A stretch of 34,056 bases of DNA from contig JACKQF010000016.1 of assembly GCA_024232965.1 (NCBI GenBank), positions 1 to 34,056 on the forward strand, given 5' to 3'. A program made the translations under genes and the position numbers. The notes below the pieces were generated by a model. That model made no database searches. It was not told the origin of the DNA and was given only the letters and a program-made list of their open reading frames with translations. This document shows positions 14,598-23,286 of the stretch, one piece after another. Each line of letters starts with the position of its first letter. Positions within the stretch are counted from its first letter, which is position 1. Origin of the DNA: Verrucomicrobiaceae bacterium (GTDB taxonomy: Bacteria > Verrucomicrobiota > Verrucomicrobiia > Verrucomicrobiales > Verrucomicrobiaceae).

Positions 14598-17548
14598 GGG
14601 TGAGTGATGGCTTCATCGAGGTTGAGGACCGCACGACTCACAGCGGACCATAAGGCTTCGTCAACCAGCTTCTGGTCGCGCTGCTTTTGCAAAAACGCGG
14701 TGAACAGCGCCATCTCATCGGGCGCAGGAGGCCGCGTGGCGCAGCGGCGGAAAATGTTTTGGAGCCGCTCATCATCCGATGATGATTCAGCCATCACTTG
14801 CTTGGCCATGGCCTGGGCGGCCTCCATGAACATCTGGTCATTGAGCAGGGTCAGCGCCTGTAGGGGACTATTCGAGACATCGCGACGGGCGAGGCAGGTT
14901 TCTCCGGTCGGGGCATCGAAGGTAGTGGACATGGCAAACGGAGCGGTTCGCTTCATGAAGGTGTAGAGACTGCGACGATAGCGATCTTCCCCCTCGCTGG
15001 TTTTCCACTCTACCTTGCCGTAAGTCCCTTCGGTGGTCACGCTCTGCGGTTGGGGTGGGTAAACCCCTGGGCCGCCCATCTTCAGCGACAAAACCCCAGC
15101 AGCCTTTAGCGCGGCATCGCGGACGATTTCGGCATCGAGTCGGAACCGCGCACCCCGTGCGAGCAGGATGTTTTCGGGATCGCGCTGAGCCAGTTCGGGC
15201 GATGTCTGACTGCTCTGCTTGTAGGTCGCACTGGTGACGATCAGGCGGTGCAGCTTCTTCATGGACCAGCCCTGCTTCATGAATTCGACCGCCAACCAAT
15301 CGAGCAGCTCAGGGTGTGAAGGAGGTTCGCTTTGATATCCGAAGTCCTCGAGAGACTTCACGATGCCTCGGCCAAAAAGCGCCTGCCACTGCCGATTCAC
15401 CGTGACGCGAGCGGTCAATGGATTGTCGGGTGCGAAGAGCCACTTGGCAAAGCTCAGTCGGTTTGGCGGTGCATCCTTGGGCAGCGCCGGCAGAAAGGCA
15501 GGCACACCGGGTGGCACGACTTCTTTTGGCTGGAGGTACTCACCCCGATGATAGCGATGGGTGACCCGCGGATTGTCGGCAGGGCGCTCCTTCATGACCA
15601 AGGTCGGAAGACCGCGCGGCGGATTCTTGCGTGCAGCCACTAGCGGTGCGACCACTCTTTTCATTTCGGGTGCCGTTTCGAGGAAACGCTGCAGGAGCGC
15701 TGGACTGCGCTGACCACTCGCCAACTTCTCCTCAACCTCCGCCGGATGGCCCGTGGCTGAGGCATGCGGGCTGCTGGTAACCGAGATTCGGAAATGGCCG
15801 AGCGGGCAGGCGTAGTGTTTTTCAAACAGCATTTTCAAGTCAAGACCGCCGCTGAGATCGATCGGCTTTTCAAAGTGAAACACCGCCGCCTGCGCCACGC
15901 CATACCCACCGAGCACTTGCCATCCGCTCGACATTTCACCGTCTAGCGCTGCCGATGCGTTGTTGGTTTTTCGCTTTCCTGCGGCAGCTTTTTTCGCCGG
16001 GGCAGCATCGCTGATCTTGTCTTCCTCAGCATCATTCGTGGCATCGGCATCGATGATCGCGAGACGCTGACCGTTTTGGGATGCCTGGAGCTCGCTCAAA
16101 AAGAATCCGCCCAATGGACCTTCGTAGTTGGTGAGGCCGGGACCATCGTTGGGCAGACTTGGATCTGAGCTGACCTCGATACGCAAGGCAGTGACACCTT
16201 TGATGGGAGCGACAAAACGCAGATCATAGACATCACTCTTGGAGATGTCGCCACTCCCAAGAATATAGCCATCCTCCTGTTGCTCCAGGTGGGGCATGGT
16301 CGTTGTCATCTTGACCGGCCGAACCACTTCCCACTGGGAGGCCTTGGGAGCTTCTTGGGCGATCCATTCTTGGAAGCGCTTCTCCATTGGCACCTTTCCT
16401 CCCGGGAACTTCGCAGGCAAGTCTGCCTCCATCTTTGCTAGCCCAGCCCGCCATGTTTTTTCCTGATCCAAAACGTCGTGATTCGGAATGTAATAGGTGG
16501 GTTCGCTGGCGTTGTTCAGCAGCGCCATGACGCTGTAATAATCCGTGTGCAGAATGGGGTCGTACTTGTGCGTGTGGCACTGGCAGCAGTTGAGCGTCAG
16601 CCCCATCCAGGTGGTTCCCGTCACACTGACGCGATCCACCATGGCATAAAATCGGTATTCATTGGGATCAATACCACCCTCTTCATTGAGCATGGTGTTG
16701 CGATGGAAACCGGTAGCAATCAGATCTTCTGGTCGAGCATTCGGCAACATGTCGCCTGCGAGTTGTTTGATGCTGAACTGGTCAAAAGGCATGTCGTCAT
16801 TCAGCGCTTGCACGACCCAATCCCGGTAGGGCCAAATGCTGCGCGGACGGTCTTTTTCAAAACCGTTGGTATCCGCATAACGCGCCAAATCCAACCAACG
16901 TCTCGCCCAACGTTCGCCGTACTGCTTGGACGCCAAGAGCGTATCCACCAGCCTCTCGTAGGCATCGGGATCCCCGTTTCGCACAAACGCATCCGCCTCT
17001 GCCGGTGTCGGCGGCAATCCGATGAGGTCCAGATAGAGCCGCCGAACCAGGGTGTATCGATCCGCCTCGGGCGAGGGTTTCAGACCTTCCTTTGCCAACC
17101 GTGCCTGCACAAAGGCATCCACCGGATGCAGTCCAGCGATGGGTAGCGGCGCTTGCTTTGGCTGCACATAAGCCCAGTGAGCCTCATACGGCGCACCGTC
17201 GGCGATCCACGCCTTCATTACCGCCTTTGCAGCTTCCGGCAGCACCGTCTTCGTGTGCGGCGGCGGCATGACTTCGTCTTCATCCGCACTGAAGATACGT
17301 TTGATTACCTCACTTGCCTCGGGCTTGCCTGGCACGATGGCAGTCTCTCCAGACTTCCCCTTCCCGACGGCAAAGTCGCGCAGATCCAATCGCAACTGCC
17401 CTTTCCGGCCATGCTCGTCCATCCCATGACACTTGAAACATTGCTGAGCGAGAATGGGCCGAACGTCGCGGTTAAAATCGACCGCATGGACGCTGGTCGC
17501 GACCACGCAGGCGAGGACGATGGAGTAAATCTTGAGGGGCTTCAACAC
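14594..17548 (-). CDS. PSCyt1-DUF1549-DUF1553 cytochrome-like protein with beta-rich insert
   Basis: A 984-residue exported protein. The frame begins GTG-TTG and yields a good signal peptide (MLKPLKIYSIVLACVVATSV), so GTG at 17548 is chosen, with the following TTG as alternative. Order: PSCyt1 with CFKCH at 37-41 and EVMPPPHTK; DUF1549 with RRLYLDLIGLPPTPAEADAF, YGERWARRWLDLARYADTNG, and a second CxxCH, C321-C-Q-C-H325, in front of THKYDPI; an insert of about 190 residues (405-597) including VTALRIEVSSDP and FHFEKPIDLSGG, like a galactose-binding jelly roll; then DUF1553 with NPLTARVTVNRQWQALFGRG, HPELLDWLAVEF and SPLQALTLLNDQ. A Lys/Ala-rich stretch (about 517-530) interrupts the insert. It is coupled to the DUF1501 gene by ATGA. 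Likely di-haem; substrate unknown. Confidence 0.92.
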   Translation of the reverse strand: MLKPLKIYSIVLACVVATSVHAVDFNRDVRPILAQQCFKCHGMDEHGRKGQLRLDLRDFAVGKGKSGETAIVPGKPEASEVIKRIFSADEDEVMPPPHTKTVLPEAAKAVMKAWIADGAPYEAHWAYVQPKQAPLPIAGLHPVDAFVQARLAKEGLKPSPEADRYTLVRRLYLDLIGLPPTPAEADAFVRNGDPDAYERLVDTLLASKQYGERWARRWLDLARYADTNGFEKDRPRSIWPYRDWVVQALNDDMPFDQFSIKQLAGDMLPNARPEDLIATGFHRNTMLNEEGGIDPNEYRFYAMVDRVSVTGTTWMGLTLNCCQCHTHKYDPILHTDYYSVMALLNNASEPTYYIPNHDVLDQEKTWRAGLAKMEADLPAKFPGGKVPMEKRFQEWIAQEAPKASQWEVVRPVKMTTTMPHLEQQEDGYILGSGDISKSDVYDLRFVAPIKGVTALRIEVSSDPSLPNDGPGLTNYEGPLGGFFLSELQASQNGQRLAIIDADATNDAEEDKISDAAPAKKAAAGKRKTNNASAALDGEMSSGWQVLGGYGVAQAAVFHFEKPIDLSGGLDLKMLFEKHYACPLGHFRISVTSSPHASATGHPAEVEEKLASGQRSPALLQRFLETAPEMKRVVAPLVAARKNPPRGLPTLVMKERPADNPRVTHRYHRGEYLQPKEVVPPGVPAFLPALPKDAPPNRLSFAKWLFAPDNPLTARVTVNRQWQALFGRGIVKSLEDFGYQSEPPSHPELLDWLAVEFMKQGWSMKKLHRLIVTSATYKQSSQTSPELAQRDPENILLARGARFRLDAEIVRDAALKAAGVLSLKMGGPGVYPPQPQSVTTEGTYGKVEWKTSEGEDRYRRSLYTFMKRTAPFAMSTTFDAPTGETCLARRDVSNSPLQALTLLNDQMFMEAAQAMAKQVMAESSSDDERLQNIFRRCATRPPAPDEMALFTAFLQKQRDQKLVDEALWSAVSRAVLNLDEAITHP

Positions 17549-17580
17549 GCACAGTACTACGGTCTTCGTCCGCAGATCTG

Positions 17581-17598
17581 CACATCAATCCACATCAA
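17581..17598. repeat. Two direct CACATCAA repeats with 10-bp period upstream of the DUF1549/1553 gene
   Basis: CACATCAA occurs twice with starts ten bases apart, 33-50 bases before the GTG start at 17548. One helical turn between copies would suit a regulator bound to one face of the DNA. The 92-base gap between the two genes shows no other clear element and no terminator with a T-tract. Confidence 0.4.
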
Positions 17599-17640
17599 CG
17601 CAGAGGATGACAAGGGACGAGCGCAATAGAACAATCGGCC

Positions 17641-20022
17641 CTATTTATTCAGGAAAATCTGACTCTGAACCGCAGCGTGTACCAGATCGCGGATCCCATA
17701 TCCCCTGCCCTTCGCCTCCGCCGTGATACGATCCAATTCCGCCCGATCCGAGAAGCCCATGCCTCGTCCGGTGGCGAAGGTCAGCAATTTTTCCACAAAG
17801 GCGCGAGCCACCCGTTCCTGCTGGGACATCAGCACCTTCTGGAATGCAGCGAAGTTCTCAAATTTTGTGCCATCGGGGAGCTCGCCAGCAGGATCCACTG
17901 CAGGCCCGAGCCGATACCGCACTTTGCGTCCCTCCACCGACAGCTTCACCTGCTCACCCTCGCCGATGCTGCGGAATCGATCCCGCCAACCACCGATAAC
18001 GTCGTAACTCTCTAGAGCGAATCCAGCCGGATCAATCGACCGATGGCAGCCGTTGCAGCTTTCCATCTGGCGATGTTTATCGAGGATCTCGCGCATGGTT
18101 TTTGCCCCACGAATATCGGGCTCCACTCCAGGTATGCCTGGGGGTGGCGGAGGCGGCGTCAGGCCGAGGAGACGGTCCATCACCCACACGCCGCGAATCA
18201 CCGGCGATGTGTTCGTCCCGTTGGCAGATACCTTGAGGATACTGGCCTGAGTCAAAAGCCCGCCCCGCTTGCTATCAGCAGGCAGCGGGGTCCTGCGCAC
18301 ATCGATACCGCTGACACCATTGATGCCATAGTGTTTGGCCAGACGTGAATTCAGCATGGCGAAATCGCTGTTGATCAAATTCAACGCGCCCAAGTTCTGC
18401 ACGATGAGTTCCCGAATGAATCCTCGCGTCTCGTTCAGCATCGAGTCCAGCAAGAGCCCGTCATACTCTGGATACAGCACCTTGTCCGGCGTGGTGAAAT
18501 CGATCTCGCGCAGATTCAGCCATCCATCGGTGAAGTCCGAGATGAAGCGATCCAGAGTCTCGCTCTTCAGAAGGCGCTCGGTCTGCGCCTGCAACACCGC
18601 TGGCTTTGAAAGCTCCGCTGCCAGCAGGTCCGCATCAGGAGCACTGCGGGTCAGAAAGAAGCTAAGCCGGGCCGCCAGTTGACGATCATTCAGACGCCCC
18701 TCAGGCTCTTGCAGATAAAGGAAATCCGGCGAACAAAGAATTGCCACCGCTGCCGTCCGGATCGCAGAGAGGTAGTCATGGCTCTCCGCAAATTCAGCAT
18801 CAAAGAGCTTGAAGTAGGGTTCCACGTCATCCACCTCTACTGGCCGACGAAAAGCCGCCACAGCAAAGGCGCTGAGCCCGCTTCGAGAGTCCGCAATCGG
18901 ATCACCTCCCTCCACTCGATACTTTGGCTTGTAACCGCGTTGCTTCGCCTTCCAGGGTTGATCCGGCGGCACCTCGACCAACTTCGCCCCCCCTAGCAGT
19001 AGCGACTGTCCCTGCGGCGGCCATTCCGTGATGATCGGCCCTTCCAGCTCCACCGACAGTAGCGCCAACCCCTCGCCGGGATAGCTCGCAGGACCATCTT
19101 TGACAGCGGAATGACCATCGGGACCGTTGAGTCCTTGCGCACTGATTTTGACGCCAAATCCCTTCTTGAGATCCAGTGGAATTTCGACTGTGCCAGGCTT
19201 GTTGATGGGCAATTCGTGGTAGCTGCGCACCACCGCATCCGCACTGCGGAAATCGAAACTTCCCGTCACTAGCGCAAACACCACGGGTTCCTCAATTTGG
19301 TAGCCGTAGCCCGTCACTCGCAGTTTGTATTGCCCTGAAAACGGTGCCTTGAGGCTGGGAATCTGAGTGCTGGGAAATCCCCCATCATTGAATACGACGA
19401 TCGCTCCGTCATCTCGTTTGAGCCAGTGTTTGCCCAGGTTCTCTTTGTTGCGATCACTCTCCAACGTAAATCTTTCCGTCTTCAACTCAGGCTTTTCACC
19501 TCCAGCGAGAGCCGCATCGAGAGCCATCTCCGCAGCCTCCATGTAGCGCATCATCTGCGGCCCTGAAATCGACAGCGCCTCGCCAATGTTATCAAATCCG
19601 TGGGCGCGACCGTCCTCTGGCAAGACATCGACAACATTGACGCTGACACCTAGCAGATCGTTGATTGTATTTTGATACTCATGACGGTTCAACCTGCGCA
19701 GGATGGTGCCCTTTTGCGCAGCGTGTTGGGCAACCAAGTCCCCGCCGAGCGAGGCCAAGAACTGCTGCATGCTGTCAGCCTGGGGGCGTTCCTTTTTTGC
19801 AGGCGGCATCTCCCCGGCGGTCACACGATCAAAGACGCGCACCCACTTCTTGTGGGCAGCGGCGTCCGCCCCATCAAAGGGCAATGCCGACAGGTCCAGC
19901 CCGCCCTTCTTCACATCCCCATCATGGCAGTCCATGCAGTATTGATCCAAAAACGGCTGCCATGCAGGCGATGCCGCAAGTGCGGCGTGGGAGGTGAAAA
20001 AGAGAAACCAGAGGGACTTCAT
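17641..20022 (-). CDS. PSCyt1-DUF1587/1595/1592/1588/1585 cytochrome-like protein, no DUF1552 partner
   Basis: A 793-residue exported protein. The start is the ATG giving MKSLWFLFFTSHAALAASPA. An AAGGA seven bases upstream is a good ribosome-binding site and argues against the ten-residue longer form. Haem-c motif CMDCH at 29-33 is followed by GEMPPAKK. DUF1587 (LRRLNRHEYQNTINDLLGV) begins near 100. A beta-rich insert (about 200-345, including FSGQYKLRVTGYGYQI) comes next, then DUF1595 (FAVAAFRRPVEVDDV), DUF1592 (LAARLSFFLTRSAPDADLLA), DUF1588 (NGTNTSPVIRGVWVMDRLLG) and DUF1585 (LLTFATGRGMGFSD). The second CxxCH, CNGCH at 656-660, precedes RSIDPAG. It is followed after 92 bases by a DUF1549/DUF1553-DUF1501 pair rather than by the usual DUF1552 gene, so its Tat partner is missing locally. 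Confidence 0.9.
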   Translation of the reverse strand: MKSLWFLFFTSHAALAASPAWQPFLDQYCMDCHDGDVKKGGLDLSALPFDGADAAAHKKWVRVFDRVTAGEMPPAKKERPQADSMQQFLASLGGDLVAQHAAQKGTILRRLNRHEYQNTINDLLGVSVNVVDVLPEDGRAHGFDNIGEALSISGPQMMRYMEAAEMALDAALAGGEKPELKTERFTLESDRNKENLGKHWLKRDDGAIVVFNDGGFPSTQIPSLKAPFSGQYKLRVTGYGYQIEEPVVFALVTGSFDFRSADAVVRSYHELPINKPGTVEIPLDLKKGFGVKISAQGLNGPDGHSAVKDGPASYPGEGLALLSVELEGPIITEWPPQGQSLLLGGAKLVEVPPDQPWKAKQRGYKPKYRVEGGDPIADSRSGLSAFAVAAFRRPVEVDDVEPYFKLFDAEFAESHDYLSAIRTAAVAILCSPDFLYLQEPEGRLNDRQLAARLSFFLTRSAPDADLLAAELSKPAVLQAQTERLLKSETLDRFISDFTDGWLNLREIDFTTPDKVLYPEYDGLLLDSMLNETRGFIRELIVQNLGALNLINSDFAMLNSRLAKHYGINGVSGIDVRRTPLPADSKRGGLLTQASILKVSANGTNTSPVIRGVWVMDRLLGLTPPPPPPGIPGVEPDIRGAKTMREILDKHRQMESCNGCHRSIDPAGFALESYDVIGGWRDRFRSIGEGEQVKLSVEGRKVRYRLGPAVDPAGELPDGTKFENFAAFQKVLMSQQERVARAFVEKLLTFATGRGMGFSDRAELDRITAEAKGRGYGIRDLVHAAVQSQIFLNK

Positions 20023-20147
20023 GGGCACATCCTTAACGTCGGGAGGCCCCAAAATCTGACCACATCCACCGTCGCCAGACGCAATCCGAACATTTTATCG
20101 CAAAATTTACGTCCAAAAGAGCCTCCCGAACTCCTTATCTTAATAGA
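20023..20147. promoter_or_regulatory. Divergent intergenic region with 8-bp inverted repeat
   Basis: This 125-base gap separates two divergently transcribed cytochrome-protein genes and must hold promoters for both. A perfect inverted repeat, CGGGAGGC at 20040-20047 and GCCTCCCG at 20121-20128, lies 17 bases from the minus-strand ATG and 19 bases from the plus-strand ATG, nearly symmetric. The centre (about 20090-20110) is AT-rich, for example CATTTTATCGCAAAATTTAC. The TCTGTCAGGA/GCGTTGCA element is absent here. The symmetric copies could be operators for one regulator of both directions, but eight bases is short and chance cannot be excluded. Confidence 0.45.
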
Positions 20148-23100
20148 ATGCGATTCTCCCTGTCCTCCATCCTACTCCTCCTGACCGTGGCCGTTTGCCA
20201 CGGGGCCGACGATGCTGAGCGTGAAGCAGCCCGCTTTTTCGAAAAAGACGTTCGCCCCATCTTGGTGAACCGCTGCTACGAATGCCACAGCAAGACCAAG
20301 CAAAAAGGCGGACTGCGCGTTGACCACGTGGGTTACCTCAAGACCGGCGGAGACACCGGCCCTGCCCTGATCCCTGGCGCGCCAGAGAAGTCGCCAATGA
20401 TCGAGGCGATCCATTACACCGATGAGGACTTCCAGATGCCGCCGAAGAACAACGGCGGCAAAATCCCAGATGCAGAGATTGCGACGCTCGAGAAGTGGAT
20501 CAAAATGGGTGCCCCTTGGCCAGAAGACGCAGCTCACAAGGTCGTGGTGACTGAGGGCGGCTTTACCGAGGAACAGCGCGGTTACTGGTTCTTCCAACCG
20601 GTGGCAAAAGTGCAACCGCCTGCGATCAAGTCCGACTGGGTCCGCAATGACATCGACCGCTTCATCATGCAGAAACTCAAGGAAAACGGTCTAGACCATG
20701 CCGCTGAAGCTGACCGTCATGAACTCGTGCGCCGCGTCTATTTTGATCTTCACGGCCTCCCTCCCACGCGGGAGGAGATCGATGACTTTGTGAATGACAA
20801 AGACCCCAAGGCCTACGAGAAACTGGTCGATAAGCTCCTCGCTAGCCCTCGCTACGGCGAACGCTGGGCGCAGCACTGGCTGGATCTGACCCGCTACGCA
20901 GAGAGCGACGGTTACAATGCCGACGCCTATAGGCCGAACGTTTGGCCCTATCGCGACTACGTCATCAAGAGCCTCAATGATGACAAGCCATACGACCAAT
21001 TTGTGCGTGAACAGATTGCTGGAGACGAGATCGCCCCCAATGATCCCGATGTCCTCATCGCCACCTGCTTCCTTCGCAATCCCGTCTATGAATGGAACCA
21101 ACGCGACGTGCGCGGCCAGTGGGACATCATCGTCACCGACATGACCGATACCACGGGCGAGCTCTTCATGGGGCTCAGCATGGGTTGCGCGCACTGCCAC
21201 AATCACAAGTTTGATCCCATCCTGCAAAAGGACTACTACCGCCTGCGCGCCTTTTTCACTCCCGTGCAATGGCGCGACGACCTGAAGCTCGCAACGCCTG
21301 ACGAGAAGAAGGCCTTCGACGAACAGCAGAAAAAGTGGGAAACCGCGACGGCCGAAATCCGAGCCAAGATGGACGCCTTGACTGCGCCGATCTTGGAGCC
21401 CAAAGTCGAACGCGCCCTGACCCGTTTCACGGAAGACCTGCAAGGCATGGTCCGCAAAACACCAGATCAACGCACCGCTCTCGAGCGCCAACTCGCAGGC
21501 CTTTGCGAGAGGCAAATGGAACACGAACGGCGCACCTTTGATCCGATGAAGAGCCTGCGCAAAGACGAGGACAAAGCCGCCTATCAGGCACTCGCGGAGG
21601 AACTGAAGAAGTTCGACTCGCTGAAGCCGAAGCCACTTCTCGATGCCTTCGTCGCCACCGATGCAGGTCCCAAAGGCCCATCAAATCCGCTCAAAACCCG
21701 CAAGGGCGAGCAAGAGATCGCACCCGGATTCCTCACCTTGCTCGAACCGAAAGAACCCGAGATCAAGCCCACGGGCAACTCCACCGGACGTCGCACCGTC
21801 TTGGCCAATTGGCTGACGCGCCCGGACAATCAACTCTCCACCCGGGTCATCGTGAACCGCCTCTGGCAGTATCATTTTGGCCGCGGCATCGTCGCGACGG
21901 CCAGCGACTTTGGGAAACTGGGAGAAGTTCCCTCCCACCCCGAATTGCTCGACTGGCTCACGAATCGTTTTGTCGCAGGCGGTTGGCACTTCAAGCCCAT
22001 CCACCGGGACATCATGCTCTCCGCCGCCTACCGCCAAACCGCGCGTCGCGAACCCTCCGCTGCGGCGGCAAAGACCGATCCATCCAACCGTCTCCTCTGG
22101 CGGTTTAACCCACGTCGTCTCGATGCCGAGCAGATCCGCGATGCTCTCCTAGCTGCGAGTGGCGAGCTCACCATGACCGCAGGCGGCCCCGCCGAAGACG
22201 GCAATGGCACGCGCCGATCCATCTACACGATGAAGAAGCGCAACAATCAGAACGAACTGCTCCGCGCCCTCGATGCACCCTCCGGCTTTGCCAGCACGGC
22301 TGAACGCCAGAGCACGACCACACCGACGCAGGCGCTGCAATTGATCAATGGTGACTGGCTCTTGGCAAGGGCACGCAAGCTCGCTGCCCGAGTCAATAGC
22401 ATCGACGACGTCTGGCTGGCCGTTCTTGGCAGACCCCCTGATGCCACGGAGAAGGCCTCCGCCGAATCCTTCCTGCGCAAGCGGGCGGGCGACGCGATGC
22501 CAAGCGATACCAAGACCACCACGGAGACGACCGAGAGTTTTGGCTTCAAGGAAAACACCCCGCAAGAGCGACTGCTAATCCAGACCTCGGAGAAGGAAGG
22601 CGATGAATTTACCATCGAAGCGATCGCAACCCTCAACACCATTGACGTAAACGCTTCTGTTCGAACCATCGCATCGCGTTGGTCACTGGGTAAAGACAGC
22701 ATCGAAGCCTTCGGCTGGAGTCTCGGTGTCACCGGTGAAAAATCCCGCTACAAACCACGCAACGTCATCGTGCAACTCGTTGGCGAAGATGAAAATGCAA
22801 ACATCGGCTACCAAGTCGTGCCATCCAATATCCACATCGAGCTCGGGCATCGCTACCACATCTCTGCCAGGATCTCGTGCGTTGAACACACCGTCGCCTT
22901 TTCCATTCAGGATCTGACGACGCCAGGCTCACCACTGCAAAGCGTCGTCGTGCCCCACGACATCCGCGCCAAGCTTAGCGTAGGCTCCTCTGGGCTGGTG
23001 GTCGGCGGTCTCGGCAAGCGCGCTCCGTCTCACCAGTGGGATGGGCAGATCGAAGCCTTCAGGCTCGCCACCGGAATGCTACAGGACAAAGAAATGGGCA

Positions 23101-23282
23101 ACGATCCTGAGGATTGGAAACGCGGCCTCATCGTCTGGCGCGCTGCCGATCCCATGAACTCCCAGATCGCCTGGTCAGGCTCCGACACCAAGACGGTCGA
23201 GCCCGACGATCCGTACCATCAAGCGATGAACGACCTCTGCCAGGTCCTTCTCAACACCAACGAATTCTTCTACCTCCATTAA
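20148..23282 (+). CDS. PSCyt1-DUF1549-DUF1553 cytochrome-like protein with inserted lectin-like domain
   Basis: A 1044-residue exported protein with signal peptide MRFSLSSILLLLTVAVCHGA. PSCyt1 has CYECH at 43-47 and DFQMPPKNNGGKIPD. DUF1549 shows RRVYFDLHGLPPTREEIDDF, YGERWAQHWLDLTRYAESDG, and a second CxxCH, CAHCH at 347-351, in NHKFDPILQKDYY. DUF1553 begins with NQLSTRVIVNRLWQYHFGRG and continues through HPELLDWLTNRF and TPTQALQLINGD. Near its end the domain is interrupted by about 220 residues (797-1017), a LamG/concanavalin-like sandwich (EGDEFTIEAIATLNTID, IELGHRYHISARIS, WDGQIEAFRLATGML), before the family's terminal NDLCQVLLNTNEFFYLH resumes. The paralogue at 14594-17548 lacks this insert but has a different one. 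DUF1501 follows after four bases. Probably di-haem and glycan-binding; reaction unknown. Confidence 0.92.
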   Translation: MRFSLSSILLLLTVAVCHGADDAEREAARFFEKDVRPILVNRCYECHSKTKQKGGLRVDHVGYLKTGGDTGPALIPGAPEKSPMIEAIHYTDEDFQMPPKNNGGKIPDAEIATLEKWIKMGAPWPEDAAHKVVVTEGGFTEEQRGYWFFQPVAKVQPPAIKSDWVRNDIDRFIMQKLKENGLDHAAEADRHELVRRVYFDLHGLPPTREEIDDFVNDKDPKAYEKLVDKLLASPRYGERWAQHWLDLTRYAESDGYNADAYRPNVWPYRDYVIKSLNDDKPYDQFVREQIAGDEIAPNDPDVLIATCFLRNPVYEWNQRDVRGQWDIIVTDMTDTTGELFMGLSMGCAHCHNHKFDPILQKDYYRLRAFFTPVQWRDDLKLATPDEKKAFDEQQKKWETATAEIRAKMDALTAPILEPKVERALTRFTEDLQGMVRKTPDQRTALERQLAGLCERQMEHERRTFDPMKSLRKDEDKAAYQALAEELKKFDSLKPKPLLDAFVATDAGPKGPSNPLKTRKGEQEIAPGFLTLLEPKEPEIKPTGNSTGRRTVLANWLTRPDNQLSTRVIVNRLWQYHFGRGIVATASDFGKLGEVPSHPELLDWLTNRFVAGGWHFKPIHRDIMLSAAYRQTARREPSAAAAKTDPSNRLLWRFNPRRLDAEQIRDALLAASGELTMTAGGPAEDGNGTRRSIYTMKKRNNQNELLRALDAPSGFASTAERQSTTTPTQALQLINGDWLLARARKLAARVNSIDDVWLAVLGRPPDATEKASAESFLRKRAGDAMPSDTKTTTETTESFGFKENTPQERLLIQTSEKEGDEFTIEAIATLNTIDVNASVRTIASRWSLGKDSIEAFGWSLGVTGEKSRYKPRNVIVQLVGEDENANIGYQVVPSNIHIELGHRYHISARISCVEHTVAFSIQDLTTPGSPLQSVVVPHDIRAKLSVGSSGLVVGGLGKRAPSHQWDGQIEAFRLATGMLQDKEMGNDPEDWKRGLIVWRAADPMNSQIAWSGSDTKTVEPDDPYHQAMNDLCQVLLNTNEFFYLH

Positions 23283-23286
23283 CGCC

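Noticed and set aside
20022..20052. Start of the 793-residue DUF1592 protein ten codons further upstream
   Set aside because: The downstream ATG has an AAGGA at a good distance and begins directly with a signal peptide.
20148..20210. Lipoprotein signal (VAVCHG) in the DUF1549/DUF1553 protein
   Set aside because: The residue before the Cys is Val rather than Gly/Ala/Ser, so it does not fit a lipobox; an ordinary Sec signal is more likely.
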